NCBI GenBank assembly: GCA_002778455.1
Contig: PFCD01000014.1
Coordinates: 1 to 52,463, forward strand
Reading direction: 5' to 3'
DNA length: 52,463 nucleotides
Source: Candidatus Micrarchaeota archaeon CG10_big_fil_rev_8_21_14_0_10_45_29
Lineage (GTDB): Archaea > Micrarchaeota > Micrarchaeia > Anstonellales > Anstonellaceae
A model generated the notes under the pieces. The model was not told the origin of the DNA, ran no database searches, and was given only the letters and a program-made list of their open reading frames with translations. This document shows, in pieces, positions 51,595 through 52,463 of the stretch. A program made the position numbers and the translations under genes. Position 1 is the first letter of the stretch, and every line of letters starts with the position of its first letter.

Positions 51595-52463
51595 ATGCAA
51601 AAGTTTGCCCAAGAAGAGCAGAAGCAGAGCGCGTTTGGAAGCATGCATCTGCAAAACGAGAACGTGATTTTGCTAAGCTTGGACGACCTTCTTTTCCTAA
51701 ACAAATATTCCACGCAAAATCAATTTCAATCCTTAAGCGCCCTTGCCGGAGTAAGCAGCCAAAACACCTATTCTGAAAACGAGAGGTTTGTATCCCAATT
51801 CTCATATTCGCGCGAATATAAGCAAGAGAGCGGAGAGAACGCCCACCTAATCACAGACCAATACATAACCTTTTACCCGAAAGCGGTAACCCTCCCCTCA
51901 TCTGTTATCGGTCCGCGCAAATACATCAGCAAAGCTTCAGACAAAAAAGTCATCAGCTCCTCAGTTTCAGAATTCCTAGAGAGCATAAAAGCGCAATTCG
52001 GAGGAATCAAAGAGGGAATGAGCTTTGCGGTACGGGTGCCCATAGAGCAGCCAACCACAAAAGGGCTTAACACGCAAATAAAAGAGGCATATGAGCAGGA
52101 AGTAAGGGACCAGCTTATGCTAAAATTTGGCATAACAAAAAACGTTTACATAGAAGCAAAGGCGTTTTACATAAGCTATGCAGAATTTGCAAAAAACCTC
52201 AATGAAAAATATGACAAATTCGGCTCAAAAAGAAAAACAAGCGATTCATGGCAAAATTTGCGCGATGACCTAATAACATATGGGCGAACCGCCTCAAACC
52301 AGAAGCTTGATGAAAATTTTGCGGCACAGCTAAATAAAGCAACAACATTTGAAGAATTTCAAAACACTCTCTCAAAAAGGGAAGGCAATATCCATTTTGC
52401 ATACGGGCACCACAACATTTCCTCCATAAACGAGCAAATGCAAAAATACCGCACAGGGAAGGC
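51595..52463 (+). CDS. Unknown protein, cut by the window end (partial)
   Basis: The frame from the ATG at 51595 stays open for 289 codons to the window edge. No family was recognised. It is rich in Ser, Gln, Lys, Asn and Phe, with no signal peptide in the first 25 residues (M-Q-K-F-A-Q-E-E-Q-K-Q-S). Alternating helices and strands suggest a soluble protein (for example F-L-E-S-I-K-A-Q-F-G-G-I-K-E-G-M-S-F-A-V). The start is supported by the TATA box 27 nt upstream. The protein could be much longer. Confidence 0.8.
   Translation, partial: MQKFAQEEQKQSAFGSMHLQNENVILLSLDDLLFLNKYSTQNQFQSLSALAGVSSQNTYSENERFVSQFSYSREYKQESGENAHLITDQYITFYPKAVTLPSSVIGPRKYISKASDKKVISSSVSEFLESIKAQFGGIKEGMSFAVRVPIEQPTTKGLNTQIKEAYEQEVRDQLMLKFGITKNVYIEAKAFYISYAEFAKNLNEKYDKFGSKRKTSDSWQNLRDDLITYGRTASNQKLDENFAAQLNKATTFEEFQNTLSKREGNIHFAYGHHNISSINEQMQKYRTGK

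Overview
The window is a gene-dense stretch of an archaeal chromosome. Archaeal markers include ribosomal proteins eS8 and eL41, FEN1 with a PCNA-binding tail, MBF1, a KEOPS Cgi121 subunit, EndoQ, Trm1, archaeal-type riboflavin synthase and CTP-dependent riboflavin kinase. Others are a class-III-signal-peptide pilin-like protein, a DUF357 protein and C/D box guide RNAs. Many start codons lie about 26-27 nt from a TATA-like box, as in leaderless archaeal transcription; others have GGTG/GGAG-type ribosome binding sites. Small genes, short gaps, bacterial-type ThrRS and UvrAB, and a mixed bacterial/archaeal riboflavin pathway would suit a DPANN-type archaeon (for example Diapherotrites or Micrarchaeota). 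That placement is inference.

Layout. 1-600: 3' end of a gene whose last codons look like the variable region of a diversity-generating retroelement (DGR) target, followed by a hairpin. 0.6-5.5 kb: uvrA and uvrB. 5.6-8.6 kb: a divergent pair of HTH proteins, one with a long coiled coil and one with repeated HTH modules. 8.6-9.7 kb: cgi121 and rps8e. 9.7-10.1 kb: mostly non-coding, with a weak C/D RNA candidate. 10.1-13.2 kb: TctA-like membrane protein, membrane-anchored OB-fold protein and an MTA/SAH-type deaminase, the last two sharing one TATA box. 13.15-13.3 kb: tandem repeats. 13.3-19.2 kb: CDP-alcohol phosphotransferase, HAD phosphatase, thrS, TPR protein and site-2 protease. 19.3-21.6 kb: MBF1, a multi-hairpin spacer, FEN1 and a hypothetical gene. 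21.7-22.2 kb: ribK and a well-formed C/D box sRNA.

22.2-25.5 kb: three paralogous polytopic membrane proteins and a pilin-like protein, partly translationally coupled. 25.7-33.5 kb: trpS, a KaiC-like ATPase, a hypothetical gene, then ribD-ribA-ribH-ribC-HTH-ribB and hisS. Together with ribK this covers GTP and ribulose-5-phosphate to FMN, apart from a dephosphorylation step. 33.7-38.5 kb: thioredoxin, ScpB/ScpA, hypotheticals and EndoQ. 38.6-46.4 kb: surface-glycan and lipid genes (flippase, phosphohexomutase, nucleotidyltransferase, GlcNAc-1-P transferase, class II HMG-CoA reductase) around an ACT-like regulator and two tandem paralogous small proteins with a hairpin between them. 46.5-52.5 kb: Trm1, an EPSP-synthase-fold protein that has lost catalytic residues, an unknown protein, DUF357, eL41 from a TTG start, a secreted CAP-domain protein and an unknown gene cut by the window end.

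No tRNA, rRNA, CRISPR array, insertion sequence or replication origin was recognised. The best leads for something undescribed are the DGR-like target at the left edge, the pilin/membrane-protein operon and the inactivated EPSP-synthase homologue.
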